From positions 7,496 to 71,495 of the forward strand of contig CAWHFM010000022.1 of NCBI GenBank assembly GCA_963828505.1: DNA of 64,000 nucleotides, read 5' to 3'. The notes under the pieces are model-generated. The model was not told the DNA's origin. It did no database searches and worked only from the letters and a program-made list of their open reading frames with translations. The DNA is from Bog-473 sp963828505. Its GTDB lineage: Bacteria; Actinomycetota; Acidimicrobiia; Acidimicrobiales; RAAP-2. Position numbers and translations under genes: made by a program. Below are positions 62,285 through 64,000 of the stretch, piece by piece (the stretch's first letter is position 1; the number at the start of each line of letters is the position of its first letter).

Positions 62285-64000
62285 ATGACGATGACCACCA
62301 CCCAACCGGGCCAGCCGGCGCCCGGGAGCACGCCGCACGGTGTGGCCGAGGCGCGGAGCCTCTTCGACGGCCCGATCCTCCGTAAGGCGCTGGTCGACTC
62401 ACTCACCAAGCTCAACCCGGCCGTGCAGATCCACAACCCGGTGATGTTCGTCGTGCTGGTCGGAACTGTCGTCACCTTCGTCGAGGCGATCGCCCATCCT
62501 TCGAAATTCGCCTGGTCCATCACGATCTGGCTGTTCCTGACCGTGATCTTCGCCAACTTCGCCGAGGGCATGGCCGAGGGACGGGGCAAGGCGCAAGCCG
62601 ACACGCTTCGCAGGATGCGCTCGGAGACCGGGGCGCGGCGGCTCAGGGCCGACGGAACGGAAGAACTGGTCGCGGCCGCCGAGCTCAACAAGGGGGACAT
62701 CGTCGTCTGCGAGGCCAATGACCTCATCCCCTCAGACGGAGAGATCATCGAGGGCATCGCCTCGGTCGACGAATCGGCCATCACCGGCGAGTCCGCCCCG
62801 GTGATCCGCGAATCGGGGGGCGACCGCTCGGCGGTCACCGGCGGCACGAGGGTCCTGTCCGACCGCATCGTGGTCCGCATCACGGCCGAACGCGGAGACA
62901 CCTTCCTGGACCGCATGATCACGCTGGTCGAGGGGGCCAACCGTCAGAAGACCCCCAATGAGATCGCCCTGACCATCCTGCTGGCGGTCCTCACCATCAT
63001 CTTCATCCCCGTCGTCGTCTCGCTCGAGGCGTTCGGCATCTATGCCGGCACCGCCATCTCGGTGGTCGTCCTGATCGCCCTGCTGGTTTGCCTCATCCCG
63101 ACGACCATCGGCGCCTTGCTGTCCGCCATCGGGATCGCGGGCATGGACCGGCTCGTCCAGAAGAACGTCCTCGCCATGAGCGGACGGGCCGTGGAGGCCG
63201 CGGGTGACGTCCAGACGTTGCTGCTGGACAAGACGGGCACCATCACCATGGGCAACCGGATGGCATCAGGCTTCTACCCCGTCGGCGAGCACAGCGAGCG
63301 TGACCTCGCCGATGCCGCCCAGCTGGCATCGCTGGCCGACGAGACGCCCGAGGGGCGCTCCATCGTGGTCCTGGCCAAGGAGCGCTTCGACATCCGGGAG
63401 CGCCACCTCGAAGCCGGCCACGTCTTCGTCCCCTTCTCGGCCACGACCCGGATGTCCGGGCTGGACTTCGACGGGCGCCAGATTCGCAAGGGGGCCGCCG
63501 ACTCGGTCAAGCAGTGGTCAGGCGAGCAGGGTGGCGCGGTACCTGCCGATCTCGATCCCATCGTGGAGCGCGTCTCGCGCGCCGGATCCACGCCACTGGT
63601 CGTGGCCGATGGCGCCGTGATCCTCGGGGTCATCGAGCTCAAAGACGTGGTGAAGGAGGGAATCCAGGAGAAGTTCGCCGAGATGCGCTCCATGGGCATC
63701 CGCACGGTGATGATCACCGGCGACAACCCCCTGACCGCGGCGACCATCGCCCAGGAGGCCGGGGTCGACGACTTCCTGGCCGAGGCCACGCCCGAGGCGA
63801 AGCTGGCTCTCATCAAGCACGAACAGGAGGGCGGCAAGCTCGTCGCCATGACGGGCGACGGGACCAACGACGCACCCGCCCTGGCCCAGGCGGACGTGGG
63901 CGTCGCCATGAACACCGGGACCACCGCGGCCAAGGAAGCCGGCAACATGGTCGACCTCGACTCCAACCCGACCAAGCTCATTGACGTGGTCGAGATCGGC
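62285..64000 (+). CDS. kdpB: K+-transporting P-type ATPase subunit KdpB, C-terminus missing
   Basis: 572 codons to the window end. Phosphorylation motif DKTGTIT with Asp315, actuator loop TGES (AITGESAPV), hinge GDGTNDAPALAQADVGVAMN, and PTTIGALLSAIGIAGMDR, a KdpB-specific segment. GGAAAG lies upstream of ATG 62285; ATG 62291 is an alternative. KdpB hydrolyses ATP to drive K+ through KdpA. kdpC and any kdpDE sensor genes would lie beyond the edge. Confidence 0.96.
   Translation, partial: MTMTTTQPGQPAPGSTPHGVAEARSLFDGPILRKALVDSLTKLNPAVQIHNPVMFVVLVGTVVTFVEAIAHPSKFAWSITIWLFLTVIFANFAEGMAEGRGKAQADTLRRMRSETGARRLRADGTEELVAAAELNKGDIVVCEANDLIPSDGEIIEGIASVDESAITGESAPVIRESGGDRSAVTGGTRVLSDRIVVRITAERGDTFLDRMITLVEGANRQKTPNEIALTILLAVLTIIFIPVVVSLEAFGIYAGTAISVVVLIALLVCLIPTTIGALLSAIGIAGMDRLVQKNVLAMSGRAVEAAGDVQTLLLDKTGTITMGNRMASGFYPVGEHSERDLADAAQLASLADETPEGRSIVVLAKERFDIRERHLEAGHVFVPFSATTRMSGLDFDGRQIRKGAADSVKQWSGEQGGAVPADLDPIVERVSRAGSTPLVVADGAVILGVIELKDVVKEGIQEKFAEMRSMGIRTVMITGDNPLTAATIAQEAGVDDFLAEATPEAKLALIKHEQEGGKLVAMTGDGTNDAPALAQADVGVAMNTGTTAAKEAGNMVDLDSNPTKLIDVVEIG

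Noticed and set aside
1..64000. CRISPR arrays, rRNA or tRNA genes
   Set aside because: No regularly spaced repeats and no tRNA- or rRNA-like sequences were noticed on reading; short tandem repeats at 13.7, 26.7 and 45.0 kb lack spacers.

Overview
The window is high-GC DNA from an actinobacterium (Actinomycetota). The evidence is a WhiB-type iron-sulfur regulator, several F420-type luciferase-like oxidoreductases, mycothiol-type DinB/maleylpyruvate-isomerase-like proteins, many GTG starts, translationally coupled GTGA/ATGA gene overlaps and at least one leaderless promoter. The gene content (family III CoA-transferases, COG2159 amidohydrolases, S53 peptidase, GH5 glycosidase) would suit an environmental lineage such as Acidimicrobiia, but that placement is inference. 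No rRNA, tRNA or CRISPR array was seen.

Layout. 1-4.7 kb: acyl-CoA catabolism (partial acyl-CoA ligase, SDR, acyl-CoA carboxyltransferase, LLM oxidoreductase, crotonase). 4.7-7.8 kb: a lower-GC patch of unrelated small genes (GNAT, membrane protein, mug glycosylase, WhiB, SRPBCC). 7.9-24.1 kb: a large catabolic region. A coupled minus-strand operon (amidohydrolase, CoA-transferase, FadR-type regulator, LLM) faces an acyl-CoA ligase. An SDR gene is split by a complete IS66-family element with an 8-bp target duplication. A fused double CoA-transferase/DUF35 protein is followed by an Ltp2-like aldolase. Another amidohydrolase is divergent from a TetR regulator, which is followed by an LLM and a SnoaL-like protein. 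Inverted repeats at three divergent promoters suggest a local regulon. 24.1-27.2 kb: a lower-GC accessory patch with a phosphorylase-superfamily protein paired with a predicted HExxE protein, then about 1 kb without a recognisable gene. 27.2-32.2 kb: a complete branched-chain-amino-acid-type ABC transporter operon (livG-F-H-M plus binding protein), ended by a strong hairpin. 32.4-33.5 kb: cysteine-dioxygenase-like plus rhodanese genes behind a leaderless promoter. 33.5-35.2 kb: ArsR/AHSA1/DinB-type genes. 35.4-39.4 kb: DinB-type, two phytanoyl-CoA dioxygenase-like proteins, GNAT and crotonase. 40.2-42.6 kb: P450, ferredoxin and alpha/beta hydrolase. 42.6-45 kb: MFS exporter with divergent TetR. 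45.2-50.4 kb: S53 peptidase, SDR, quinone reductase, and an ArsR with a fused AHSA1-DinB protein. 50.4-60.2 kb: zwf, amidohydrolase, nitroreductase, secreted GH5, a nitrilase homologue lacking its catalytic cysteine, agmatinase, beta-lactamase-fold esterase and SDR. 60.4-64 kb: the kdp potassium-uptake operon, cut by the window end.

Working together: acids are probably activated by CoA ligases or CoA-transferases, then desaturated, hydrated or carboxylated. In the 16.7-20.8 kb unit they may be cleaved by a DUF35-dependent aldolase resembling the Ltp2/ChsH2 system of steroid side-chain degradation. The substrate is unknown.

Quality note: four genes (CoA-transferase at 9.7 kb, fusion at 16.7 kb, LLM at 22.7 kb, zwf at 50.4 kb) carry single-base frame disruptions, some in homopolymer runs, so sequencing or assembly errors are plausible. 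Coordinates given for these genes span the whole reconstructed gene.
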